DNA from: a virus
IMG/VR virus record: IMGVR_UViG_3300018876_000033
Location: 1 to 40,283 of that record
DNA: 40,283 nucleotides
Reading direction: 5' to 3' (one strand)
Positions 32,607-39,858 of the stretch are shown here, in pieces; position 1 is the first letter of the stretch; the number at the start of each line of letters is the position of its first letter. A program made the translations under genes and the position numbers. The notes beneath the pieces are model-generated. The model made no database searches. It was given only the letters and a program-made list of their open reading frames with translations, and was not told the origin of the DNA.

Positions 32607-32775
32607 TGTGAAATGTTTGATTTAAGTCTCTTAATATTTCAATTATATCCCTAGTTATGTAATCAACTCTATTATAATCCTCATCAGCTAAAACCTCGTA
32701 AAGTTCGTCACATAAGTCATATATGGTATTCATACTTAAGTTTATAAATTTAATTTTTTGCTCTTCTATTGTCAT
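32596..32775 (-). CDS. Small acidic hypothetical protein (59 aa)
   Basis: The 59-residue protein starts MTIEEQKIKFINLSMNTIYD and ends LNQTFHNEI. It is helical and acidic (LCDELYEVLADEDYNRVDY). Its stop lies 11 bases inside the phosphoesterase gene, giving likely translational coupling. It is the first gene after a promoter with an overlapping dyad at 32800-32835, so it leads a transcription unit that includes the phosphoesterase and the downstream small genes. A leading small acidic protein behind a dyad-controlled promoter could be a regulator, but no DNA-binding motif is visible. The function is unknown. Confidence 0.55.
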   Translation of the reverse strand: MTIEEQKIKFINLSMNTIYDLCDELYEVLADEDYNRVDYITRDIIEILRDLNQTFHNEI

Positions 32776-32799
32776 TTCTGTTTTAAAAAATAATCAAAT

Positions 32800-32830
32800 C
32801 AAATTTATATCATTAATGTATGTGTACACA
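32800..32830 (-). promoter_or_regulatory. Bacteroidota-type promoter, leftward
   Basis: On the minus strand TAAATTTG (32807-32800) fits the -7 box TAnnTTTG. A TGTG at 32830-32827, a three-of-four match to TTTG, lies 19 bases upstream as the -33 box. It would transcribe the 59-residue gene starting at 32775 and the phosphoesterase. Confidence 0.5.
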
Positions 32831-32835
32831 TTAAT
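32812..32835. promoter_or_regulatory. Inverted repeat overlapping the promoter, possible operator
   Basis: ATTAATGT and ACATTAAT form a perfect eight-base inverted repeat with an eight-base spacer; the right half also contains the self-complementary TGTGTACACA. It covers the -33 box and part of the spacer of the leftward promoter, the normal place for a repressor site. Confidence 0.45.
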
Positions 32836-32857
32836 AACACCTATACATATTAACATC

Positions 32858-33094
32858 TTATTCACTATCTATGTTATGCATCAGCTCTTTTCCTAAAAAA
32901 TTGTCTATTTTATTTATAGCCCTGTATATGTACCTTGACTTTTTACGAACATCATTCCTCTCTTTTTTTGTTGAATCTATACCTAGGTTTGTATACATAT
33001 AGCAGTCTATCCTAAATAGTTCGTCTATCTTTTTTTTATCACTCCATGTTGAAAAGTTTACAATCTTATCAATGTCTTCATAATTATATTCCAT
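32858..33094 (-). CDS. Small helical hypothetical protein (78 aa)
   Basis: The 78-residue protein begins MEYNYEDIDKIVNF and is rich in Lys, Asp and Ile with one Trp and several Tyr. Segments such as DKKKIDELFRIDCYMYTNLG and KSRYIYRAINKIDNFLGKE look like amphipathic helices. Its start overlaps the end of the VRR-NUC gene by 11 bases, so it is co-translated with that nuclease. After its stop comes an 82-base gap with a dyad and a new promoter, so it probably ends its unit. No known motif is seen. Confidence 0.55.
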   Translation of the reverse strand: MEYNYEDIDKIVNFSTWSDKKKIDELFRIDCYMYTNLGIDSTKKERNDVRKKSRYIYRAINKIDNFLGKELMHNIDSE

Positions 33095-33326
33095 TGTATA
33101 TTTCTGTTTTAAATCCGTATTTTTTTAATTCCTTTAGTCTGTACTCTTGAATCTTAGAGGTCTTTCCTTTAGGTGTTTTAACTTCTGAGAAAAGTACTGG
33201 CGTATTTGGAGGTATAGCAATAATATCAGGTATCCCATTCTTATTAGTTTTAATTAATTTAATTACGTAGTATCCATCAGCCTCAAGCTGATCTATACGT
33301 TTCTTTTGTATCTGTTGCTCTGTCAT
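33084..33326 (-). CDS. VRR-NUC domain nuclease
   Basis: The 80-residue protein is a stand-alone VRR-NUC domain of the PD-(D/E)XK superfamily. Visible motifs are KTNKNGIPDIIAI with the catalytic D34, FSEVKTPKGKTS with E48 and K50, and the following Q60 in KIQEYRLKEL. Members act as Holliday-junction or flap nucleases; in phages they are often single-domain and paired with a SNF2-type helicase, which is present here three genes upstream at 34462-35691. The size is normal for a phage VRR-NUC protein. It overlaps the next small gene. The nuclease call is confident; the exact DNA structure cut is not visible. Confidence 0.85.
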   Translation of the reverse strand: MTEQQIQKKRIDQLEADGYYVIKLIKTNKNGIPDIIAIPPNTPVLFSEVKTPKGKTSKIQEYRLKELKKYGFKTEIYNGI

Positions 33327-33440
33327 TTATTCGTAAGGATTAAAAAACATCCAAGACCAGCTTCCATTTACTTTAAAGTATAGAACACCATTTTCATAGT
33401 ATGCTTCCTCTACGTTCTGATTATTAAAAATTTCTATCAA
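33327..33440 (-). CDS. Small hypothetical protein, non-ATG start (37 aa)
   Basis: An open frame between the 43-residue gene and the VRR-NUC gene encodes a peptide with NQNVEEAYYENGVLYFKVNG, then SWSWMFFNPYE at its end. The sequence is rich in Trp, Tyr and Phe and is not obviously random. No ATG is available before the end of the frame: TTG at 33440 is the best start, and an ATT at 33452, just after the previous stop, is the alternative. The stop lies next to the VRR-NUC start codon. It is accepted weakly, from protein-like composition and neat packing. Confidence 0.4.
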   Translation of the reverse strand: MIEIFNNQNVEEAYYENGVLYFKVNGSWSWMFFNPYE

Positions 33441-33453
33441 TGTTTCTTTAATT

Positions 33454-33585
33454 TTAAGGCTCTATAACATCCCATAGGTCCATCTCTGTTAGATATTCAG
33501 GATTCATTAACGGAAGGAAATACATATAAATATTTCCACCTATAAAAACACTATACTTCTGAGTACCTAAATGCTTGTTATTCAT
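33454..33585 (-). CDS. Small hypothetical protein (43 aa)
   Basis: A 43-residue protein begins MNNKHLGTQKYSVFIGGNIY and ends TEMDLWDVIEP. It has a beta hairpin (YSVFIGGNIYMYFLP) followed by an acidic helix-like end. A TAAATTTG box seven bases before the start codon may be a promoter. It follows the 122-residue gene by 25 bases. The next small frame begins just after its stop. Function unknown; the assignment rests on a clean ATG, protein-like composition and same-strand packing. Confidence 0.5.
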   Translation of the reverse strand: MNNKHLGTQKYSVFIGGNIYMYFLPLMNPEYLTEMDLWDVIEP

Positions 33586-33592
33586 AATACTA

Positions 33593-33600
33593 CAAATTTA
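33593..33600 (-). promoter_or_regulatory. Possible promoter -7 box, leftward
   Basis: On the minus strand TAAATTTG matches TAnnTTTG, but it lies only seven bases before the ATG at 33585 and the -33 region is poor. It may be a weak internal promoter or chance in AT-rich DNA. Confidence 0.3.
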
Positions 33601-33610
33601 ATATTTTTTT

Positions 33611-33979
33611 TTAAATATTTGCACCATTTTTAAATAAAATTTTATCTGAAACCTTGGTAACGGCATCAGGATCCAACCCATAAGCCATAGCAACTTCCTG
33701 CATCTTTGAGAAGTCATTAAACTTAAACTTATTTAATAACATAGATATAAACTCCATGTAGTTAGCAACAAGCTTATCACCGAACTCAAACTCATCAACC
33801 TCATCAATCTTAGAGAAGTATTTGTACTCTATATCCATTAAGTCATCAATAGTCCTCTTTATATTGTTCTTAACCCTTTGTTTAAATAATCCAGATACCT
33901 TAGCTTCTTCAAGGAAATGTAGGTTTATAAAAGAAGTTATAATAGCTCCACTTATCTGTTCTAATTGTTTTTCATTCAT
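33611..33979 (-). CDS. Helical hypothetical protein (122 aa)
   Basis: The 122-residue protein is almost all helix. Residues 1-55 are amphipathic (ISGAIITSFINLHFLEEAK, then FKQRVKNNIKRTIDDLMDIE). A middle acidic part and a C-terminal segment SKMQEVAMAYGLDPDAVTK follow, the last resembling a small helix-turn-helix-like unit. It overlaps the PD-(D/E)XK-like gene by eight bases. Proteins of this sort occur in the replication blocks of other phages of Bacteroidota, but I cannot name the family. A replication accessory or DNA-binding role is only a guess from the neighbours. Confidence 0.55.
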   Translation of the reverse strand: MNEKQLEQISGAIITSFINLHFLEEAKVSGLFKQRVKNNIKRTIDDLMDIEYKYFSKIDEVDEFEFGDKLVANYMEFISMLLNKFKFNDFSKMQEVAMAYGLDPDAVTKVSDKILFKNGANI

Positions 33980-34475
33980 ATTTTAAATTTTTTTCATATA
34001 AGCAAACCTTCGTGCGTCTAAGTGACTTCTTTACTGGTTCGCTAAACTCTACTTCAGATACTTTTCTTATATACATATAACTACCGTCAACTACCAGACA
34101 TAGGTAATCTTCTTCGGGCAATGGATCATTCTTTTGAAACATCCAAGAAACAGGAAATATATTATTACTAATATGACTCTTTACGTGAATGTTTACATCA
34201 CCTATAACAAGATCAGCATCAAATGACTTCATTTTTTTTGAGTAAATGTTAAGATCTGGTGATAATAAAGACCTTCCTTTTTTTATAAAGAAATTATAGA
34301 CCATAAACTCTGCAACTTTACCATTGTAAATATCGCTTATAATCTTATCCTTATCAGCCTGACCTCTTCTTTTATACTCGTCCAATGATGAAAATACACT
34401 GAACCTAGAAAACAACTCACACTGTAACCTTTGGTATTCTGTTATAGGATCTAATTTTATTTTATCTTTCATCAC
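33972..34475 (-). CDS. PD-(D/E)XK-superfamily-like nuclease candidate
   Basis: The 167-residue protein has the outline of a restriction-endonuclease-like core: a helix with a conserved acidic residue (NGKVAEFMVYNFFIKKG, E55), then FDADLVIGDVNIHVKSH (85-101), where D86 or D88 precedes two strands and VKS gives the catalytic Lys. The usual Asp/Glu two residues before the Lys is a His here (H-V-K), so activity is uncertain. It lies between the SNF2-like helicase (14-base overlap) and a helical protein in the DNA-processing part of the early block. A nuclease or an inactive DNA-binding derivative are both possible. Confidence 0.45.
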   Translation of the reverse strand: MMKDKIKLDPITEYQRLQCELFSRFSVFSSLDEYKRRGQADKDKIISDIYNGKVAEFMVYNFFIKKGRSLLSPDLNIYSKKMKSFDADLVIGDVNIHVKSHISNNIFPVSWMFQKNDPLPEEDYLCLVVDGSYMYIRKVSEVEFSEPVKKSLRRTKVCLYEKNLKYE

Positions 34476-35691
34476 TTCTAAAATGTTTTAATGTGTAATC
34501 CTTCTTGTTTATTACAGACCTGTATACCTTGCTCTCGATACCTCCCTCAGAGAATATCCAGAACACTTTGTTATACTTCCTGTCCTTCGTTGTCATCCTA
34601 TCCCTAGCCTGCCAGTAACTTGTAGCACTAAAGTCTATGTTATAGAAAACAATATAGTCAGCGTTCCTAAGTGATATACCCTCTCGACCTGATACTATCT
34701 GCAATGCGATGTGCTTTTCTGACGTGTTAAACTCTTCAAGGTCTGTACATATCATATCTCCAAAAACTTGCTTTAGAGCTTCTAATTCTGCCTTAAACTT
34801 ATAGAATATACCTATCTTATTACTACTGAATCTCCACTTAATATACTCAGCCTTGCTTGTATCTAGAACCGCACTGTTTCCTGACTCAAACTTAACGGTT
34901 CCGCTATACATTTGGTGAAGCTTAGACATAAGCTTTACACCAGTGTCTGCAAGTATCACCTCATCGTCATCAGTCTCAATAACTAAATCCTTCTTTAGTC
35001 TACTACACATCTCGTAAGTGTTCACTCTCATAGGTACCTTAACAATCTCCTCCTCAATCTCAGACTCAAATCCAGCCTGGACCTGTGTGTACGATATCAT
35101 ATAAGGATCCATAAGTTCATTAATACTTTGCTTACCACCTGAGTAGTCGTTTATCATAAACCCATTAATCCTTTTCTGAGTTTTATTAACGTGATCGTCA
35201 CAGAACCTGTAGAAGTTCTTATACTTACTGAAAGGGTTTGTAGGAATACCATACACCTGATGATACATCTGACTATAACTCTCAGGTGTAGGTGTTCCAG
35301 ATAACAAACAAACATACGGGTTACTACCAGCTATAAGTTCCTTTACTTGCTTGGCTCTTTTACTTGGTTTTGGGAACGCTCCCATTCCGTGAGCCTCATC
35401 AAGTATAATCATATCCCACTTTAAATTAGGAATCTTATGTATTGATTCATAGTTTATAACAAACAAGGAAACGTTTGAAGGACACATCATCTCATTGTCA
35501 GAAACAATGGATGAAATTGCCTTCTTCTTTGTCAGGAACAAAACGTTCTCACACCCCATCTTATCCGCAACACCTAAGCTAGTAAGAGTCTTTCCAGTTC
35601 TAACCTCCATAGCTAAGTATACGAACCTATGCTCCTTCAGTACGCTACAAGCCTTATTTATTATTTCCTTTTGATAGTCTCTAAAATCCAT
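34462..35691 (-). CDS. SNF2-like superfamily 2 helicase/ATPase
   Basis: The 409-residue protein has the full motif set of a compact DNA-dependent ATPase: Walker A MEVRTGKTLTS (28-38), motif II LDEAH (97-101), motif III SGTPTPE (131-137), motif V SGREGIS (334-340) and motif VI QARDRM (361-366), giving two RecA-like lobes. Its size and the Q-x-R-D-R motif are those of the short SNF2-like helicases of phages, often paired with a VRR-NUC nuclease as here. It likely translocates on duplex DNA in replication restart, repair or recombination. It overlaps its neighbours by 11 and 14 bases. The family is confident. Confidence 0.85.
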   Translation of the reverse strand: MDFRDYQKEIINKACSVLKEHRFVYLAMEVRTGKTLTSLGVADKMGCENVLFLTKKKAISSIVSDNEMMCPSNVSLFVINYESIHKIPNLKWDMIILDEAHGMGAFPKPSKRAKQVKELIAGSNPYVCLLSGTPTPESYSQMYHQVYGIPTNPFSKYKNFYRFCDDHVNKTQKRINGFMINDYSGGKQSINELMDPYMISYTQVQAGFESEIEEEIVKVPMRVNTYEMCSRLKKDLVIETDDDEVILADTGVKLMSKLHQMYSGTVKFESGNSAVLDTSKAEYIKWRFSSNKIGIFYKFKAELEALKQVFGDMICTDLEEFNTSEKHIALQIVSGREGISLRNADYIVFYNIDFSATSYWQARDRMTTKDRKYNKVFWIFSEGGIESKVYRSVINKKDYTLKHFRSDER

Positions 35692-35923
35692 ACTTTAATC
35701 TTTCTTTATATTCAATTAAGTCTGCACACTTTTCATAGTGCTCGTGCTCTTCAAATATAGATATACATATGTCAGCTACAGCCTCCTTGTGGGTAGACTC
35801 TATATTGTTAATATCAAATACATCTATATAGAACGCAACAACATCTTCATTTATAATATCATAAGGATCCTCCTCTAAAACAAGTACCCTATAGGTGCTC
35901 ATAGCAATATCTAATTCATCCAT
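35681..35923 (-). CDS. Small acidic hypothetical protein (80 aa)
   Basis: The 80-residue protein is strongly acidic (VLVLEEDPYDIINEDVVAF, then ICISIFEEHEHYEKCADLIE) and mostly helical, with two Cys. It overlaps the helicase gene by 11 bases and the 109-residue gene by eight. High acidity and small size recall DNA-mimic or inhibitor proteins of phages, but this is only a resemblance in composition. It could also be an adaptor for the helicase or primase encoded on either side. Confidence 0.5.
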   Translation of the reverse strand: MDELDIAMSTYRVLVLEEDPYDIINEDVVAFYIDVFDINNIESTHKEAVADICISIFEEHEHYEKCADLIEYKERLKYGF

Positions 35924-36245
35924 ATTTTTCTTTTAAGTATTCATAAACACTATTTATATTATCAAATGCAGCGTGTTGACTATTAAAGACAGCCTCACTT
36001 AGAGTCTCCTTACTTTTTATAGTCTTGCCGTTAGATTTAAGGTAGTCCTTTCCTTCAGTACTTATACCCTTCCTCCTAACAGCAATATTATATCTACCAG
36101 TTTGTTGGTAATAATTAATACCATTTATCTTACTAACATTAACAACAGGCTTAACGTAAACCTGAAAGTCATTCTGTATACACCACTTAAATGCATCAAA
36201 ATTCAAGCCCTGGTATAGCAGCTTGTACGTCTTTTTTTTCTTCAT
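35916..36245 (-). CDS. Hypothetical protein between primase-helicase and helicase (109 aa)
   Basis: The 109-residue protein begins MKKKKTYKLLYQGLNFDAFK, inside the last 50 bases of the primase-helicase gene. An in-frame TTG 13 codons later would shorten the overlap, but the ATG is kept because the basic segment reads naturally into the protein. Beta strands (FQVYVKPVVNVSKI, RYNIAVRRKGIS) are followed by a helical C-terminus (AAFDNINSVYEYLKEKYG). It is basic and could contact nucleic acid. The family was not recognised. Confidence 0.5.
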   Translation of the reverse strand: MKKKKTYKLLYQGLNFDAFKWCIQNDFQVYVKPVVNVSKINGINYYQQTGRYNIAVRRKGISTEGKDYLKSNGKTIKSKETLSEAVFNSQHAAFDNINSVYEYLKEKYG

Positions 36246-38619
36246 TATCTTTAGTTTTAAATATTATCCATCTACCTTGAGAAGCTCTACCATCACACCA
36301 CTCAATGTCGTCATTAAAGTCTGCATAGTACTTCAACCACTTGTAGAATGATGTTCTAGATATTGTACGCTTACCATTTGTCGCAAAGTCTGGGTTAACC
36401 TCAATAAAATCTGCAAAGAGATCATCCTTAAACACCTTCTTGTTAAAATCTATAGTATAATTAGCTTCAGAACCCTCTAACAAACCTAACCACTCAACAA
36501 ACTCATGACAGGTATCAGCTGCAAGCTTCTTTATCTTTGTGTTAGATGATGATGACTCCACTAAACCAGTCACTAAGTATCCCTGAAGATTCATTAACAT
36601 ATAGTTGTCAAATGAACACCACTCATCAATATCCCACTCATCAAAAAACCTTCTACCAAACTCATCAACAGGTGTAAAGTTTTTAGTATAGTGCTGCGTA
36701 AGTTCCACCTCAAACTTCCTCCTATTAAATGAATTACCCCTACCTCTAATTGTGTAGTTCGTTGTTATAACAATCTTTGGAGAAAAACTAAACGGTATAC
36801 GTATAGCATCCTTGTTCTTCTTCTCTATGGTTATACCCTCAGTGATGGCAGAGAATAACTTCTCAAAGTTAAAACCCTTGTCAACATCATCAAATGAAAT
36901 AACCTGAGTGTCTGTTGTTATGGTTTGGTATGCGAATGACTTATCAAACGAAAAAGACTTACCATCAATCATAGCAATCTTTTTCATCATACTAATCCCT
37001 TGCACAAGAAGACCTTTACCAGTTCCTCCTTCAGGGTCGTCAGCAATAACCTCATCGTTAAATATAACAGACGGACAGAATCCTGGATCTTTATACCCAC
37101 TCATCAAAAAACCTATAGCAGACTCAAGGGACTCTACTCTATCCTTCTTTCCTCCAGACACATTTGTTATAAACCTACTAAAGTCACAGTCTTTCACATT
37201 ACAAAAATCAAAGTCCCTGTCTATAACCTGATCCTTCCATACATACCCCTCCAAGTCAAGGTAGTCAACCTTAACCAGCTTATCAGCAGTAACCTTCACA
37301 GCGCAGTTCCTGAAGTATATGAATGATAACGTTTTATCGTCCTGAACAAAGTGCACATCAACCGTGTCTAACAAGGACAAGAAATCTTCCTTGAAGTATC
37401 TAGTCTTGTCAGCGAAAAAATTATATATAGATAGATCATCAAACCCCTCTAAGTAACCCAACACAAAGTCCTTTACCTCCTCCTCAGATGCTTTACTTAT
37501 TAGGTTGTTAGTAACCTTAACAAACATATACTTCTGAGAGTCGTGAGGTGCATACTTATAGAAACCATTGTGCTGTAAGAACTCCTTATAAAGGAAGTGA
37601 ACAATACTTATTGATCCCCTATCAGATTTAGTCCAGAACCTCTTAACCGATGAATCATTCTCCAGATTCTTAACAACCTCAGTAGCTATCTCATTATCAA
37701 CACCATCTAAAGAACTAAGTATAGACTCACCAGACTCTCCGTTGTTCAGCCTCTTTCTTATGTTAGACATCTTAACATCGTCCTCGTAATACTTTGTTCC
37801 GTGAGCCATAACGTTCCTATAGGCAGAGTCTATAGTTGTTTTAACCTCAGCCTCAGAAAAACCGCTTGATACATACCTCATTAAAACATACTCAGCTAAG
37901 GACTTGTTTATACCATAGTCATTTAACGCAGAGGCTAATATAAACGCATTGTTGTTTCTCTGACCCTCAATCATTGGGTACTTATTAGTCCACCACTTTG
38001 TTAGTATTTCAATTATCTTACTACTGTCAGTGATAGGCATCTTAGCTTTGTCCTTTGTCTTATCAAACGGCTTGTATTCAGATACCGTTATCTTATCCCA
38101 AACTAATGAGTCTTCATTTATGTATATGTCCTTATCGAACGACTCATAACAAACCCTGCTAATGTTCTTTGTAGACACATCAAACTTATCAGAGCTGTAG
38201 TAATCACCTAAGGAATTGAAGTAGTGTTTATGATTCTCATACTCACAAGGTATCTTAACTATAACCTTTAAACCATTCCCACTCGGACTAATAAATACTG
38301 AGAAAACATAGTCATCACTCATCAGCATTTCCTTTTCTAATAGTACCTCCTTCTTTGTACTATAACCGTCAAAATCTAAACAAATTAAACCACTATGCTT
38401 TATCAATGCGTCATCAGACCTCTTGCTAAATGTTCCCGAGAAACATACCGCCGGAAGATTTTTCTTCAACTCATTCCTTCTAGACTTATCATTCTCTGCT
38501 CTAATTGATTTTATAAGATCCTTGCTATCACCATTCTTTATTCTTGTTAAAACAAACATAACGTCCCTATGGAATGGAGTGTAAGTTTCTTTTATGTTTT
38601 TAAATATTGTTACCTGCAT
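36196..38619 (-). CDS. Primase-helicase: VirE_N (BT4734-like) primase domain fused to SF3 helicase
   Basis: The 807-residue protein joins two replication activities. Residues about 50-170 match the VirE_N/BT4734-like primase-type domain: GLICLDFDG with D82 and D84, SPSGNGLKVIVKI (111-123), and FDVSTKNISRVCYES (146-160). A helical PriCT-like linker follows (RNNNAFILASALNDYG). The C-terminal superfamily 3 helicase shows Walker A PEGGTGKGLL (529-538), Walker B VISFDDVD (573-580), sensor 1 KIVITTN (615-621) and an arginine finger region RGRGNSFNRR (625-634). A winged-helix-like end (ISRTSFYKWLKYYAD) lies near residue 770. It should unwind the fork and make primers. Its ATG overlaps the DnaA-like gene by ten bases. 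Confidence 0.87.
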   Translation of the reverse strand: MQVTIFKNIKETYTPFHRDVMFVLTRIKNGDSKDLIKSIRAENDKSRRNELKKNLPAVCFSGTFSKRSDDALIKHSGLICLDFDGYSTKKEVLLEKEMLMSDDYVFSVFISPSGNGLKVIVKIPCEYENHKHYFNSLGDYYSSDKFDVSTKNISRVCYESFDKDIYINEDSLVWDKITVSEYKPFDKTKDKAKMPITDSSKIIEILTKWWTNKYPMIEGQRNNNAFILASALNDYGINKSLAEYVLMRYVSSGFSEAEVKTTIDSAYRNVMAHGTKYYEDDVKMSNIRKRLNNGESGESILSSLDGVDNEIATEVVKNLENDSSVKRFWTKSDRGSISIVHFLYKEFLQHNGFYKYAPHDSQKYMFVKVTNNLISKASEEEVKDFVLGYLEGFDDLSIYNFFADKTRYFKEDFLSLLDTVDVHFVQDDKTLSFIYFRNCAVKVTADKLVKVDYLDLEGYVWKDQVIDRDFDFCNVKDCDFSRFITNVSGGKKDRVESLESAIGFLMSGYKDPGFCPSVIFNDEVIADDPEGGTGKGLLVQGISMMKKIAMIDGKSFSFDKSFAYQTITTDTQVISFDDVDKGFNFEKLFSAITEGITIEKKNKDAIRIPFSFSPKIVITTNYTIRGRGNSFNRRKFEVELTQHYTKNFTPVDEFGRRFFDEWDIDEWCSFDNYMLMNLQGYLVTGLVESSSSNTKIKKLAADTCHEFVEWLGLLEGSEANYTIDFNKKVFKDDLFADFIEVNPDFATNGKRTISRTSFYKWLKYYADFNDDIEWCDGRASQGRWIIFKTKDNEEKKDVQAAIPGLEF

Positions 38620-39089
38620 AGCATATAAATTATTGGTTCAAGCCTTTCTTTTAGTATCGAAGTCTTATTATCAGGCACGCTCTTTATCATTTTAAACATT
38701 TCGTTAACGTCATCGTTGTGATTAAAGATATAGTTATCCCTATCATTTTTTGCCTTAATAATTTCATTTTTAAGAAAGTTAATATCATGCTTCATGTCGT
38801 AGTAGTCATCACCGTACTCAATGTAACCTATTATGTCCTCTCTTACCTTATGCATCCTAGGAAAGTATGATTCTAATGAAGGAACTAAATTCTTTAATGA
38901 GTGAACTGTTGTTGCGTGATTCCTTCCTATATAACTACTTATGTAAGTAAGTGTCCCTAATGAAAAGTAGTTGTACGCTAGATCATAATAAACACACCTA
39001 GCTCCAACATAGTCTAAAGTCCTTTTTCTATCTCTTAGATCAAGGTTAGCTTTATTATTTATTGATTCTATTATATCGTCTAAACTCAT
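38610..39089 (-). CDS. DnaA domain IV-like DNA-binding protein
   Basis: The 159-residue protein has near residues 20-70 the DnaA C-terminal (domain IV) pattern: RKRTLDYVGARCVYYDLAYN as the basic helix pair, then YIGRNHATTVHSLKNL, close to the DnaA signature GRDHTTVLHA that contacts DnaA boxes. No AAA+ ATPase domain is present. Residues 75-159 form a helical, possibly coiled-coil tail (NFLKNEIIKAKNDRDNY). It lies between the probable single-strand binding protein and the primase-helicase, so it may recognise the phage origin and recruit the primase-helicase, or imitate and disturb host DnaA. The helix-turn-helix call is confident; the role is inferred. Confidence 0.75.
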   Translation of the reverse strand: MSLDDIIESINNKANLDLRDRKRTLDYVGARCVYYDLAYNYFSLGTLTYISSYIGRNHATTVHSLKNLVPSLESYFPRMHKVREDIIGYIEYGDDYYDMKHDINFLKNEIIKAKNDRDNYIFNHNDDVNEMFKMIKSVPDNKTSILKERLEPIIYMLCR

Positions 39090-39112
39090 TTCAATGTTTG
39101 TTTTAAAAATGT

Positions 39113-39134
39113 AGCCCCCACTTTTGTGAGGGCT
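39113..39134 (-). terminator. Hairpin after the single-strand-binding gene, partial terminator
   Basis: AGCCCTCAC pairs with GTGGGGGCT (nine positions, one mismatch) around an AAAA loop on the leftward transcript, followed by ACATTTTTAAAAC. The T-run is short, so it probably attenuates transcription between the single-strand-binding gene and the DnaA-like gene. Confidence 0.55.
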
Positions 39135-39147
39135 AATTTTAGTTAAT

Positions 39148-39804
39148 CTAAATATTTAACTCAAAGTTCTCAGCCTCTATGACCTCTTCCTTACGGAAGT
39201 ACTCATCCAAGTAAACCTTAAGTTCTAAAGCAGTTTCGTCTGCCATACTTGACTCCTTAGCAGTTAGGTTCTTACCTAAGGTAAATTCTGGTGTAGAATA
39301 CTTGATACTACCCTTCTTCTGTTCCTTAGCTGTGTTAACCTCAATCCATTGGTTATCCAATAACGATTGATTGTCTCCAAAGAAGTCAGACCACTCTCTA
39401 ACTACTGCACCCTTAAATGAAAGGTTAGCAATCGTTCCGTCCTCTAACATCACGTACACAGATCGGTGGTACTTACCTCCAGCGTTAGTAATATCCTGCT
39501 TAATGTCCTTGTAAAGACCTGTAGCAATTTCACCTGCCTTAAAGGCTCTAACCGTCATAGGTTCACTACCAATGTAGTATACCTCGTTAGACCAAATTCC
39601 ACTCTGACTTGCATCGTTCCATCCCTTCACGGTGTGGTAGTGCTGTAAGAAAACAAACTTTAAAGGTAACTCTACCTTCACTTTATCCCCAGCCTCCTTG
39701 TCGTAAAACTCGAAAGATTTGTCATTTGACTTCCAATCTAAGTACTTCTTAGTTGGGTTGTTTGAGCTGTTGCTCTTCTCTGATGTGTGGCTAATTCTTG
39801 CCAT
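39148..39804 (-). CDS. Probable single-stranded DNA-binding protein
   Basis: The 218-residue protein begins MARISHTSEKSN and has a beta-rich core: SFEFYDKEAGDKVKVELPLK, FVFLQHYHTVKGW, SGIWSNEVYYIG, GGKYHRSVYVMLEDGTIANL, and an acidic C-terminal tail (RKEEVIEAENFELNI). This is the plan of phage single-strand binding proteins seen in Bacteroidota phages, with a body able to form an OB-type barrel and an acidic tail for partner proteins. It precedes the DnaA-like and primase-helicase genes and has a pseudoknot-like leader in front and an attenuating hairpin behind, fitting a highly expressed, separately controlled gene. The call is from resemblance and context; no strict motif exists for this family. 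Confidence 0.5.
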   Translation of the reverse strand: MARISHTSEKSNSSNNPTKKYLDWKSNDKSFEFYDKEAGDKVKVELPLKFVFLQHYHTVKGWNDASQSGIWSNEVYYIGSEPMTVRAFKAGEIATGLYKDIKQDITNAGGKYHRSVYVMLEDGTIANLSFKGAVVREWSDFFGDNQSLLDNQWIEVNTAKEQKKGSIKYSTPEFTLGKNLTAKESSMADETALELKVYLDEYFRKEEVIEAENFELNI

Positions 39805-39824
39805 AATAAAAAAATATTTAAAAT

Positions 39825-39853
39825 ACGGTCATCTTGCCCTGACCGCTTGGGCT
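39825..39853 (-). promoter_or_regulatory. Predicted H-type pseudoknot in the leader of the SSB-like gene
   Basis: On the leftward transcript the order is GCCC (39852-39849), AA, GCGGTCA (39846-39840), GGGC (39839-39836), AAGA, TGACCGT (39831-39825). The first and third blocks pair (four G-C pairs) and the second and fourth pair (seven, one G-U), interleaved as in an H-type pseudoknot. Loops of two and four bases suit the groove spans. It ends 20 bases before the ATG at 39804 and begins a few bases after the stop of the 79-residue gene. A near copy lies at 40115-40143. Confidence 0.6.
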
Positions 39854-39858
39854 ATATT

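Noticed and set aside
36908-37326. Two overlapping plus-strand frames of about 107 codons
   Set aside because: They are antisense to the SF3 helicase part of the primase-helicase gene, whose motifs are intact.
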